This document shows positions 5,950-14,128 of a stretch of 23,143 nucleotides of DNA, one piece after another. A model generated the notes under the pieces. That model was given only the letters and a program-made list of their open reading frames with translations. It had not been told where the DNA came from and made no database searches. Location of the stretch: assembly GCA_947379865.1 (NCBI GenBank), contig CANCOY010000063.1, forward strand, positions 1-23,143, read 5' to 3'. Numbering within the stretch: position 1 is the first letter of the stretch; every line of letters starts with the position of its first letter. The translations under genes were made by a program, and so were the position numbers. The DNA is from Acetobacteraceae bacterium (GTDB lineage: Bacteria; Pseudomonadota; Alphaproteobacteria; Zavarziniales; Zavarziniaceae).

Positions 5950-7476
5950 ATGGTTGCAGAGAACGCTGGGCTCCCTTCCTCTTCCCCTTCTGCCTCCCCC
6001 TCCCCCTCCCCGGCACCCGGGCTTGTCGGCTCCCCTTGGCTTTTGCCGCTGTTGCTTGTGCTGCTGGCCGGGCTGCGCATCGCGGCCCTTGTCATCTCGC
6101 CCCTCGGTCTTCAGTCCGACGAAGCGCAATACTGGGTCTGGGCGCAGGCACCCGACTTTGGCTATTTCTCCAAGCCGCCGCTGGTGGCCTGGGCGATTGC
6201 GGTCACCAGCGGGCTGTTTGGCGATGGGCCGGCAGCGGTGCGGCTGGCAGCGCCACTGGCCCATGTTGCCACAGCCCTTCTGGTCTGGCGCCTTGCCTCG
6301 CGGCTCTATGGGGCACGGGCCGGGTTCTGGAGCGGCCTTGCCTTTGCGACCATGCCGGGCGTCTGGTTCTCGGCCATGATCATGTCCACCGATGCCCTGC
6401 TGCTGCCCCTGTGGGCGCTGGCCCTGTTCGGCTTCGAACGCGCCACGACAACCGGCCGGCCGATGTGGTGGGTGCTGGTGGGCACGGCGTTTGGCGCGGG
6501 CCTGATGGCAAAATACGCCATGGCCTATTTTGCCCTTGGCGCGCTCATCTACCTGCTGTGGGAGCCCTCGGCCCGGGCAGGCGCCCGGGGTGGTCGCTGG
6601 TTGTGGGCACTACCCCCGGCGGCCTTGCTGTTCGCGCCCAACATGCTGTGGAATGCCCGCCACCACTGGGCAAGCTTTGGCCACACGGCGGCCAATGCCA
6701 ACCTTGGCGGACCCCTTTTCAATCCAGGCGAACTGGGCGAATTCGCCCTCAGCCAGGTGGCCGTCTTTGGACCGTTCCTGTTGCTCGCCTTTGGCTGGAA
6801 ACTGTTCAGCCTGGGTGGCAAACCACCAGACAGACGGCCGGCCACCCGCTTTCTGATTGCCTTCAGCGTGCCGGTGCTGGCGTTGATGCTGGGCCAGGCG
6901 TTCCTGTCGCGGGCACATGCCAACTGGGCCGCCACCGCCTATGTCGCCGCCACCATTCTGGCCGTGGGCTGGCTGGTTGAAGGCCGGCGCCAGATCTGGA
7001 TGGGCGCCATCGTGGCGGTGCAGGCTGTCATCGGCATGGGGTTCCTGGTGGTGGTCGGCCTGGGCGCGGTGCCGGGCGTGGAGCCTTCCAGCAGCAGGGA
7101 CCCGTTCAAGGCCCTGCGCGGCTGGGACCAGCTGGTGGCAGCCGTGGCACAGGCGCGCGCCACCTATCCCGACGCCCTGGTTGTGGCCAATGAACGCGAA
7201 TACCTCGTTCAACTGATGTATGGCCTTGCCCCGGATGGCCTTGCCTTTCGGAAATGGAATCCGGGCCGTGGCACACATGACCATTTTGACCTGTTCTCGG
7301 GGCTGGAGGGCGACAAGGGCCGCGACCTGATCATCGTCACGCGCTCGCGCAACCAGCGCGAATTTGCCCGCTATGGCAGCGATCTGGTGGACCTTGGCAC
7401 GGTCACCACCCGTTCAGATGGTGATCCACGGGGGACCTATAAGCTCTGGCTCGTGCACGGCTTTGCAGGGTATTGA
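5950..7476 (+). CDS. ArnT-like glycosyltransferase, GT39 family membrane protein
   Basis: A 508-residue polytopic inner-membrane protein of the GT-C fold. Such enzymes take a sugar from a polyprenyl-phosphate carrier and add it to an acceptor on the periplasmic side, for example lipid A or LPS core (ArnT, Rgt types) or protein. The key marks are a first-loop SDEAQYWVWAQ (Asp57-Glu58, catalytic and metal-binding region), YFSKPPLVAW just after, and a second conserved acidic site at STDALLLPLW (Asp148); about a dozen hydrophobic helices follow, then a short soluble domain. I chose ATG 5950 because GGGGTGGGGGCG precedes it; ATG 5911 and 5893 are in frame. The N-terminus has an odd Ser/Pro-rich tail (residues 9-24). 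It is followed at once by the PAP2 gene and the lpt operon, which suggests LPS modification. Sugar and acceptor are not known. Confidence 0.9.
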   Translation: MVAENAGLPSSSPSASPSPSPAPGLVGSPWLLPLLLVLLAGLRIAALVISPLGLQSDEAQYWVWAQAPDFGYFSKPPLVAWAIAVTSGLFGDGPAAVRLAAPLAHVATALLVWRLASRLYGARAGFWSGLAFATMPGVWFSAMIMSTDALLLPLWALALFGFERATTTGRPMWWVLVGTAFGAGLMAKYAMAYFALGALIYLLWEPSARAGARGGRWLWALPPAALLFAPNMLWNARHHWASFGHTAANANLGGPLFNPGELGEFALSQVAVFGPFLLLAFGWKLFSLGGKPPDRRPATRFLIAFSVPVLALMLGQAFLSRAHANWAATAYVAATILAVGWLVEGRRQIWMGAIVAVQAVIGMGFLVVVGLGAVPGVEPSSSRDPFKALRGWDQLVAAVAQARATYPDALVVANEREYLVQLMYGLAPDGLAFRKWNPGRGTHDHFDLFSGLEGDKGRDLIIVTRSRNQREFARYGSDLVDLGTVTTRSDGDPRGTYKLWLVHGFAGY

Positions 7477-7482
7477 TTGGCG

Positions 7483-8289
7483 ATGGCCGCACTCTACCGC
7501 ACGCTCCTTCTGGGCATTATTGCCTCGATCCTGATCTTCACGCTGTTCCCGCAGATAGATCTGGCGACAACGCGCCTGTTCTACACGGCGGGCGAAGGCT
7601 TTGCGCTCTCGCGCCTCGGCTGGGTCGACGGCGTGCGCCGGCTGCACATGTCCTTGGCCTGGGCGGCAGGGATTGTGGCGCTGGTCCTGTGGCTTGGTCT
7701 TGTGCTGAAAAGCAGGCGTCTCAACCCCTTTTCTGCTCCGATGATCTGGCTCCAGGACAGTGGCGGCGCCCCGGGGGCCTGGGTGCATCGCATGATCGGG
7801 CGGGCGGGCGATCTGCTGGCGCGCACCGGGCTGCTCGATCTTGCGCCGCGCCGCGTGATCTACGTCCTTGTCTGCCTGCTTGTGGGACCGGGCCTGCTGG
7901 CCAATGTCGTACTCAAGGATCACTGGGGCCGCGCCCGGCCGTCGCAGGTGACCGAGTTTGGCGGCACCCGCACCTTTACCCCGGCACTCAGCCTTTCCGA
8001 CCAATGCCCGCGTAACTGCTCGTTCGTGTCGGGGGAGGTCTCGCTCGGCTTCTGGTGGCTCTCTTTTGCCTTTGCCTCAGTGCCGGGGCGGCGGCGGCGT
8101 GTTGTGGTTGCAGCGGCGCTCGGCATGGGCATGTTCATGGGGGTCCTGCGGGTTGCCGGCGGCGGCCACTTCTTGTCGGACGCCGTGTTTGCAGGGCTGC
8201 TGACAATCGCCGTTTGTGCCGTACTGGCTGAGTTGATGGCTGTCGAGGCCAGCACTCCGGCTGTCAGGCCGGCGAGGCTGCCGCTATGA
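7483..8289 (+). CDS. PAP2-family membrane phosphatase (lipid phosphatase, possibly lipid A or polyprenyl phosphate)
   Basis: A 268-residue inner-membrane protein with about six helices and the three phosphatase motifs of the PAP2 superfamily. Motif 1 is KDHWGRARP (145-153). Motif 2 is SFVSGE (180-185), with Glu where most members have His. Motif 3 is RVAGGGHFLSD (223-233), giving Arg223, nucleophile His229 and Asp233. Members remove phosphate from lipid A (LpxE/LpxF), undecaprenyl diphosphate or phosphatidylglycerol phosphate. It starts six bases after the GT39 stop (ATG 7483; a TTG at 7477 directly abutting that stop is possible) and ends seven bases before lptF, so all three are almost surely one transcript. 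That setting favours a role in lipid A trimming or in recycling the glycosyltransferase's carrier. This is inference; a general lipid phosphatase cannot be excluded. Confidence 0.88.
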   Translation: MAALYRTLLLGIIASILIFTLFPQIDLATTRLFYTAGEGFALSRLGWVDGVRRLHMSLAWAAGIVALVLWLGLVLKSRRLNPFSAPMIWLQDSGGAPGAWVHRMIGRAGDLLARTGLLDLAPRRVIYVLVCLLVGPGLLANVVLKDHWGRARPSQVTEFGGTRTFTPALSLSDQCPRNCSFVSGEVSLGFWWLSFAFASVPGRRRRVVVAAALGMGMFMGVLRVAGGGHFLSDAVFAGLLTIAVCAVLAELMAVEASTPAVRPARLPL

Positions 8290-8296
8290 TCCCGCA

Positions 8297-9421
8297 ATGA
8301 CGCAGATTTCCCGTTATCTGATTCGACAGCTTGTCGGGCCACTGGTTTTCCTGTCACTGGCCCTGACCGGGATCATCCTGCTCAGCCAGTCGCTGCGCCT
8401 TGTGGACATGATCGTCAATCGTGGCCTGTCGATCGCGACGTTCACCGAACTGACGGCACTGCTGCTGCCGGGGTCGCTGGCCCTGATTGTGCCCTTGGCG
8501 CTGTTCTGCACCGTGCTTGTGGTCTTCAACCGACTGTCGAACGACAGCGAGCTGGTCGTGATGTCCGCCGCCGGCATGGACCAGCAGGCCCTGGCAAAGC
8601 CAGCCCTGATTGTCGCAGGCGTTGCCGCCATCATCGTCATGGGGCTGAACCTTTATGTCACACCGCTTGCCCTGCGCACCTTCAAGGCAGAGGTCTACGA
8701 GATCCGCTCGAATTATGCGTCCGTGCTGATCCAGGAAAGTGAGTTCAACAATCCAGTCACGGGACTGACCGTCTACGTGCGCTCCAGGCGCCCGGACGGC
8801 GAACTGGAAGGTATTCTCGTGCACGACAGCCGCGATCCGGCAAAGCCCGTAACCATGCTGGCGGAACGCGGCGCCCTGGTACGCGGCGACGATGCCCCGC
8901 GATTTGTCCTGCTTAACGGCAACCGCCAGGAGGTTGATCGTGTTACGGGGCGTCTTTCGCTGCTCTATTTCGAGCGCTACACGATCGACCTGGGCGATTT
9001 TGCCAAGCCCGAAGGCGACCATTGGATTGAGCCAAGCGAACGTTTCCTGACGGAACTCTTCCAGCCCGGAACATCAAAGGACGATCTGCGCAACATTGAT
9101 CGACTGCAGGTTGAGGGGCACCGCCGCCTGACAACACCCTTTTACGCCATTGCACTCACCCTGATCGGACTGGTTGGCGCCGTGTCCGGGGAATTCAACA
9201 GGCGTGGCCAGGGCAAGCGCATTCTGGTGACGGCGGTTGTTGGCATTCTCTATCGTCTTGGTGAAATTGGCCTGGCCAGTGTTGCCGTGTCGGCTCCCCT
9301 GCTGATCCCCTTGTTGTATCTTTATGTTTTTGGTGGCTGTGCGGTCGCTCTCTGGTTGCTCATGCGGGATCGCATCACCCCCCTTGTGGAGCCGGATCAG
9401 CCGTTGGCGGTCGCGTCATGA
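8297..9421 (+). CDS. lptF: LPS export ABC transporter permease LptF
   Basis: A 374-residue inner-membrane permease of the YjgP/YjgQ family. With LptG and the ATPase LptB it forms the LptB2FG complex that lifts LPS out of the inner membrane and passes it to the LptC-LptA-LptD bridge. The N-terminus (ISRYLIRQLVGPLVFLSLALTG) is typical, followed by LALIVPLALFCTVLVVFNRLSNDSELVVMSAAG, the family's coupling-helix region with S-(N/D)-S-E-L. A periplasmic beta-rich domain fills about 130-270, then three C-terminal helices beginning TTPFYAIALTLIGLVGA. The ATG is seven bases after the PAP2 stop and lacks an obvious Shine-Dalgarno, so translation is probably coupled. The last four bases (ATGA) overlap the lptG start. 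Confidence 0.95.
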   Translation: MTQISRYLIRQLVGPLVFLSLALTGIILLSQSLRLVDMIVNRGLSIATFTELTALLLPGSLALIVPLALFCTVLVVFNRLSNDSELVVMSAAGMDQQALAKPALIVAGVAAIIVMGLNLYVTPLALRTFKAEVYEIRSNYASVLIQESEFNNPVTGLTVYVRSRRPDGELEGILVHDSRDPAKPVTMLAERGALVRGDDAPRFVLLNGNRQEVDRVTGRLSLLYFERYTIDLGDFAKPEGDHWIEPSERFLTELFQPGTSKDDLRNIDRLQVEGHRRLTTPFYAIALTLIGLVGAVSGEFNRRGQGKRILVTAVVGILYRLGEIGLASVAVSAPLLIPLLYLYVFGGCAVALWLLMRDRITPLVEPDQPLAVAS

Positions 9422-10518
9422 GGCAGGGTGTCTCGTTCACACTGACGCGCTATCTCGGGCTGCAGTTCCTGATCAGTCTTGGCATCGTGCTGGCTGGCAT
9501 TCTGGCGGTGGTCTATTTCGTCGACCTCATGGAATTGCTGCGCCGCGCCTCGCGTCTGGAAGATGCCCCTTTCGCGGTGCTGTTCGGCATGTCCCTGCTG
9601 AAGCTGCCCATGCTGGCGGAAAAAGCCCTGCCCTTTGCCTGCCTGTTCTCCGGCATCTGGACCTTTGCCCGGCTGACGCGCAGCAACGAACTGGTGGTTG
9701 CCCGGGCGGCCGGGGTTTCCGTCTGGCAGTTTTTGTCCCCGGCGGTGGTGGCCGCGCTGCTGACCGGAATAGTGGCGATTACCGTTTTCAATCCACTCGC
9801 CGCTTCGTTGATGGCCCGCTATCAGACCCTTGAAGCAAAGCATCTGTCTGGCCGCGCCAGCATGCTTGCGGTATCAAGTTCGGGCCTTTGGCTGCGGCAG
9901 GTCAGCGAAAAAGGCCAGTCCGTCATCCATGCCCTGCGGGTCAGTAGTGAAGGCATCAATCTGGCTGATGTGACGATCTTCAATTTCGAGGGCGAGGACC
10001 ACTTCAGTGGCCGCGTTGATGCCGCGCGCGCCTCTCTGGAGCCAGGAAGATGGCAGTTGACCAACGCCTGGTACTCGGCCCCGGGACAGCCGCCAGAGTT
10101 TTTCAAGACCTACACCCTCAAGACCGACCTGACCCTTGCCCAGATCCAGGAAAGCTTTTCCTCGCCGGAGACGCTTTCGTTCTGGAGCCTGCCGCATTTC
10201 ATTGCCATGCTGGACGCCGCTGGCTTCTCGGGCCTGAAGCACCGGCTGCATTGGCAAGGCCTGCTGGCAAGTCCGCTGCTGCTTTGCGCCATGGTGCTGC
10301 TGGCGGCAACGGTTTCGCTGCGCCTGACCCGGCGGGGGGGGATCATGCTGCTTGTTGGTTTCGGTGTGCTCGCCGGCTTCTTGCTCTACATAGCCGTCGA
10401 TCTTTCCCAGGCGCTTGGTCTGGCGGGCAGCGTCCCACCCGTGCTTGCCGCCTGGGCGCCTGCGACAGCAGCGACGCTACTGGCTCTTGCCACCCTCTTC
10501 CATCTTGAGGACGGTTGA
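9418..10518 (+). CDS. lptG: LPS export ABC transporter permease LptG
   Basis: A 366-residue YjgP/YjgQ-family permease, partner of LptF in the inner-membrane LPS extractor. It has the usual first helix (LGLQFLISLGIVLAGILAVVYFVDLMELLRR, with the acidic FVDLMELL end typical of LptG), then LAEKALPFACLFSGIWTFARLTRSNELVVARAAGVS, the conserved cytoplasmic coupling helix that contacts LptB. A periplasmic domain spans about 135-265, followed by SFWSLPHFIAMLDAAG, the LptG-type segment after that domain, and three terminal helices. It begins in an ATGA overlap with lptF. No lptB, lptC or lptA gene lies in the window. Assignment as LptG rather than LptF rests on order and on the FVDLMELL and SFWSLPHFI segments. 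Confidence 0.95.
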   Translation: MRQGVSFTLTRYLGLQFLISLGIVLAGILAVVYFVDLMELLRRASRLEDAPFAVLFGMSLLKLPMLAEKALPFACLFSGIWTFARLTRSNELVVARAAGVSVWQFLSPAVVAALLTGIVAITVFNPLAASLMARYQTLEAKHLSGRASMLAVSSSGLWLRQVSEKGQSVIHALRVSSEGINLADVTIFNFEGEDHFSGRVDAARASLEPGRWQLTNAWYSAPGQPPEFFKTYTLKTDLTLAQIQESFSSPETLSFWSLPHFIAMLDAAGFSGLKHRLHWQGLLASPLLLCAMVLLAATVSLRLTRRGGIMLLVGFGVLAGFLLYIAVDLSQALGLAGSVPPVLAAWAPATAATLLALATLFHLEDG

Positions 10519-10520
10519 AC

Positions 10521-12716
10521 ATGCTTCCTCGGCGCCGCAAGGAAAAAAAGAACACACGGCGCGCGCGCTGGGCTGGCACACTTGGTGTCGGCCTTGCCCT
10601 GAGCGGGGGCCTTGGGGCCGCCTGGGCTGGTCCGGCCACCCTGCCAGGCAATACCGACGAGAAAAAGCCCGTGCTGATCACGGCGGACGATGTTGCCTAT
10701 GATCAGAATACCGGAGGGGTCGTCGCGCGGGGCCATGTCGAGATCGCCCAGGAGAACCGCGTCCTGCTGGCGGACGAGGTTCATTACAACGAGCGCAATC
10801 AGACCGTTGTCGCCACTGGCAACGTAAGCCTGCTTGAACCTGATGGCACCGTGCTGTTTGCCACCTACATGAAACTGACGGACGAGATGAAGGCCGGGGT
10901 CATCAACTCGATCCGCGTCCTCATGATTGACAATGCCCGAATGGCCGGCCGCCAGGGTGTGCGCGAAGGCGGTGAGACGACAACCCTTGAACGCGCCGTC
11001 TACAGCCCCTGTAACCTGTGCAAGGACGATCCTGCGCAGGCCCCGCTCTGGCAGATCAAGGCCTATCGGGTGGTGCATGACCAGGTGGCAAAGGAGATCC
11101 AGTATCAGGACGCCTTTGTCGAGTTTTATGGCGTCCCCGTTCTCTACTCACCTTATCTGTCGCATCCAGATCCCACGGTGAAGCGCAAATCCGGCTTCAT
11201 GATGCCGGCGATCGGAAACTCGACCGAGTTGGGGACGCGCGTCAGCACGCCTTATTACTGGGCCATCTCTCCAGAGCGAGATCTTACGATCACGCCGATC
11301 ATAACCTCAAAGCAGGGTATGGTCCTGAAGGGAGACTATAGGGCCCTTACGGACCGCGGCGGCTATGAACTGAGCGGCAGCATCACTTATGCCGATCTCT
11401 ATGATTCAAACACCGGGACGACATCACGCGAGGGCTGGCGGGGACATCTCTTTGGTGATGGGCATTTCGACATTGGCAGCAACTCGCGCTGGGGCTTCTC
11501 GCTGCAGCGCGCGTCAGACGAAACCTACCTTCAGCGCTACAGTTTCCAGTCTTTTGACCGTCTGCGCTCGCAAGTCTTTGCTGAAAGTTTCCTTGGCGAT
11601 TCCTATCTGACCGTGAACGCCTATTGGTTTCAGAGCCTTCGTGCCACGGATGATTCACGGGCAACGCCACTGGTTGCTCCGTGGACAACGTATAATTTTG
11701 TTGGCCGCCCCGATGCACTCGGCGGCCGGCTTTTTGTGAATGCCGACGCTCTTGTGCTGAACCGCGAAGAAGGTGTTTCGTCGCGGCGCATGTCGCTGCG
11801 AAGCGAGTGGCAGCGTCCCTTTGTGAGCCGGCTTGGCGAAATCTACACCCTCAGCCTGAGCCTGATGGGCGATGGCTATTCAACTGACGGGATCGTGGAT
11901 ACGAACGGCGCCGGCCCGAACAATCTGGCAGGCCGCTTCCTGCCGGAAGCCTCGCTTGAATGGCGCCTGCCGTTCGTCCGCTCCATGGGCACCTGGCGCC
12001 AGACCATTGAACCACTCGCCTCGGTTACCGTGAGCCCCTATGGCGGCAATCCGGTAGGCATCCCGAACGAGGACAGCACGGCCGTGGCGTTCAATACGAG
12101 CAGCCTGCTGCAGTCCAATCGCTATGCCGGCCTTGACCGGGTCGAGAGCGGCCCGCGCGCCATGGCAGGCATGCGAATGGGCGTGTATGCAAACGGTGGC
12201 GGGTCCGGCAGTTTCATGTTCGGCGAGGTCTTTCGCCTGAAGCCGGATTATGGCTTTGCCACTCAGACCGGCCTTTCGGGCACACGGTCCGACTATGTCG
12301 GGCGCCTGGACCTGCTGCCGACCAACTACCTTGATATCACCCAGCGCTTCCGTCTCGGCGTGGACGATCTCTCCCTCAAGGAGAACGAGATCGTCGCCTC
12401 GCTTGGGCCGAGCCGGGTCAAGTTCAATATCGGCTATCTGAAGGCGACCGGCGACCTGACAGACGCATCCCTGCCCGATCGCGAGGAAATCTATTCCAGC
12501 ACTGCCGTCAGGCTTGATGAATACTGGTCCGTTTCCGGCACCATCCGGCGCAATCTTCTGTCTGGCGGGAATACCATCTCGCAGGGCGCGGCCTTGTCCT
12601 ATCGTGACGAATGCCTGATCGCCTCGTTGCTGTTCAATGAACGCTTTACGCGGGACCGCGATATCGCGCCCTCGACGTCCATCAACTTCGTCATCCAGTT
12701 GCTGAATCTCGGTTGA
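10521..12716 (+). CDS. lptD: LPS-assembly protein LptD (outer-membrane LPS translocon)
   Basis: A 731-residue outer-membrane protein that, with LptE, inserts LPS into the outer leaflet. It starts with an arginine/lysine-rich signal peptide whose hydrophobic core (LGVGLALSGGLGAAWA) ends near residue 36. The periplasmic LptA-like (OstA) domain follows at about 48-170, with repeated beta strands such as VLITADDVAYDQNTGGVVARG and HVEIAQENRVLLADEVHYN. The rest is the barrel, ending in the outer-membrane pattern with alternating hydrophobic residues (INFVIQLLNLG). Cysteines are Cys164 and Cys167 (SPCNLCKDDP) and Cys698 (RDECLI), placed as in LptD proteins that need disulfides between domain and barrel. 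I use ATG 10521, two bases after the lptG stop, rather than the overlapping TTG at 10515. It comes straight after lptG and before surA. Confidence 0.95.
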   Translation: MLPRRRKEKKNTRRARWAGTLGVGLALSGGLGAAWAGPATLPGNTDEKKPVLITADDVAYDQNTGGVVARGHVEIAQENRVLLADEVHYNERNQTVVATGNVSLLEPDGTVLFATYMKLTDEMKAGVINSIRVLMIDNARMAGRQGVREGGETTTLERAVYSPCNLCKDDPAQAPLWQIKAYRVVHDQVAKEIQYQDAFVEFYGVPVLYSPYLSHPDPTVKRKSGFMMPAIGNSTELGTRVSTPYYWAISPERDLTITPIITSKQGMVLKGDYRALTDRGGYELSGSITYADLYDSNTGTTSREGWRGHLFGDGHFDIGSNSRWGFSLQRASDETYLQRYSFQSFDRLRSQVFAESFLGDSYLTVNAYWFQSLRATDDSRATPLVAPWTTYNFVGRPDALGGRLFVNADALVLNREEGVSSRRMSLRSEWQRPFVSRLGEIYTLSLSLMGDGYSTDGIVDTNGAGPNNLAGRFLPEASLEWRLPFVRSMGTWRQTIEPLASVTVSPYGGNPVGIPNEDSTAVAFNTSSLLQSNRYAGLDRVESGPRAMAGMRMGVYANGGGSGSFMFGEVFRLKPDYGFATQTGLSGTRSDYVGRLDLLPTNYLDITQRFRLGVDDLSLKENEIVASLGPSRVKFNIGYLKATGDLTDASLPDREEIYSSTAVRLDEYWSVSGTIRRNLLSGGNTISQGAALSYRDECLIASLLFNERFTRDRDIAPSTSINFVIQLLNLG

Positions 12717-12752
12717 CCCATGCTTCCCTTTCGAAGTCAGGAGCAAGGGATT

Positions 12753-12848
12753 ATGCTATGCCATGGGCACTTGGGAATCTCTCTGCAGACACATCAGCCG
12801 TATCTGCAACCGTGCGAACACCCCGAGCTGATCGAGATACCGTCATGA
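12753..12848 (+). CDS. Candidate 31-codon leader ORF coupled to surA
   Basis: In the 128 bases between lptD and the SurA signal peptide, ATG 12753 opens a 31-codon frame (begins MLCHGHLG, ends ELIEIPS). It is preceded by AGGAG at 12739-12743, nine bases before the ATG, the best Shine-Dalgarno in the gap. Its stop TGA shares bases with the surA ATG in an ATGA overlap at 12845-12848. The peptide shows no signal or membrane segment and I do not recognise it. It could be a translational-coupling leader, or chance, with the same Shine-Dalgarno serving an in-frame surA start at ATG 12758. No data here choose between these. Confidence 0.35.
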   Translation: MLCHGHLGISLQTHQPYLQPCEHPELIEIPS

Positions 12849-14128
12849 CAATCCTTGCCCGCCGCCTCATTGCGCTCGCTCGCCCCACGGCCATCTGCCT
12901 TTTGCTCAGCACTGGGCTGACCGCACCAGCCAGGGCGCAGGATTCTCAGCACATTGCCGCCGTCGTGAACGACGAAATCATCTCCGCCTATGACCTTGAG
13001 CAGCGCGTTACCCTTGCGCTGGTCTCGTCTGGCGCGCCCAACACCGAAGACCAGCGCGCCCGCGCGCGGGAATCGGTCCTGCGCGGACTGGTTGACGAGA
13101 CCCTGCAGATGCAGGCCGCCAAGTCGAAGGGTGTCGAGGTCCCGGACCAGGAAGTCTCTGACGCCATCGGCCGCATCGCCGAGGGCAACAACATCCCGCC
13201 TGACCAGTTCGATGGCTTTCTGGCCCAGGCAGGTGTTGCCCGCACGACCATGGAACAGCAAATCCGTACCCAGCTTGCCTGGCAGAAGCTGGTTGGCAAG
13301 GAATTGGGACCGCGCCTTGCCGTTGGTCAGGAAAGCATCGACGAGGCCATCAACCGTGCCAAGGCCAGCATCGGTCAGCCGGAAGTCCTGATTTCCGAAA
13401 TCTTCCTGCCCGTCGACACCTCGGTGGACGAGCCGCAGGTCAAGAGCCAGGCCGAGAACATCGTCAAGGAAGTGCGTGGCGGATCACCCTTCCGGCTGCT
13501 TGCCCGCCAGTACTCCCAGGCGACAACGGCGGCGACCGGCGGCGATCTTGGCTGGGTTGGGCAGGGTCAGTTGCCTGAGGATGTCGAGAAGGCCGTCAGC
13601 CGTATGCAGACCTCTACGGTTTCGGACCCGATCCGGGCTGGCGGTGGCTATTACATTATTGGTCTGCGCGACAAGCGTCAGGTGTCCGGGTTCGACCCAA
13701 CCCTGGTCAAGCTGGATCTGAAACAGATCGTCGTGCCCATTGCGGCACCACAGGATCAGGCAGCGATCGACGCCGCCCTGGCTGAAGCAAAAAAGACCGT
13801 GGCCGAGGTTCGTGGCTGCGGGGACCTGGAAAGCGTCGCCAGGCGCCATGGCGCCAGCGCCAAGGATGAGCCGGGCAAAGTGACCCTGGCCGACGTGCAG
13901 GGCGCCTTTCGCAACATCATCGAGCCACTTGCTGCGGGCCAGGCGGCGGCGCCTGCCAAAAGCGGCAACAGCTACCAGATCGTTGTTGTCTGCACCCGTG
14001 AGAACCCGAGTACCTTCGGTCCCTCGCGCGAGACGATCACCGATCAGTTGGAGCAGGCGCAGCTGAACATGTTGGCGCGCCGTTATCTGCGCGACCTGCG
14101 CCGCGACGCGACCATCGAGACGCGATGA
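12845..14128 (+). CDS. surA: Periplasmic chaperone and peptidyl-prolyl isomerase SurA
   Basis: A 427-residue periplasmic protein, the same length as E. coli SurA, that escorts unfolded outer-membrane proteins such as LptD to the BAM complex. From ATG 12845 it has a good signal peptide with a cleavage-like APARA-Q at 27-32. Next come the SurA N-terminal domain (HIAAVVNDEIISAYDLEQRV to about 175), one clear parvulin/PPIC domain (about 181-280, with LARQYSQ and GGDLGWVGQGQLP), and a degenerate second one (about 288-390) whose end returns to the core fold. Two cysteines, Cys325 and Cys383, could pair in the periplasm. The frame is open back to 12713 and ATG 12758 has a Shine-Dalgarno, but that would put 29 extra residues before the signal peptide, so I prefer 12845. 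Its stop overlaps the pdxA start. Confidence 0.93.
   Translation: MTILARRLIALARPTAICLLLSTGLTAPARAQDSQHIAAVVNDEIISAYDLEQRVTLALVSSGAPNTEDQRARARESVLRGLVDETLQMQAAKSKGVEVPDQEVSDAIGRIAEGNNIPPDQFDGFLAQAGVARTTMEQQIRTQLAWQKLVGKELGPRLAVGQESIDEAINRAKASIGQPEVLISEIFLPVDTSVDEPQVKSQAENIVKEVRGGSPFRLLARQYSQATTAATGGDLGWVGQGQLPEDVEKAVSRMQTSTVSDPIRAGGGYYIIGLRDKRQVSGFDPTLVKLDLKQIVVPIAAPQDQAAIDAALAEAKKTVAEVRGCGDLESVARRHGASAKDEPGKVTLADVQGAFRNIIEPLAAGQAAAPAKSGNSYQIVVVCTRENPSTFGPSRETITDQLEQAQLNMLARRYLRDLRRDATIETR

Noticed and set aside
5779..6264. A 162-codon upstream extension of pepA
   Set aside because: It overlaps the divergent GT39 gene, is low-complexity, and MKIAFAAPS at 5778 with a Shine-Dalgarno is the natural PepA start.
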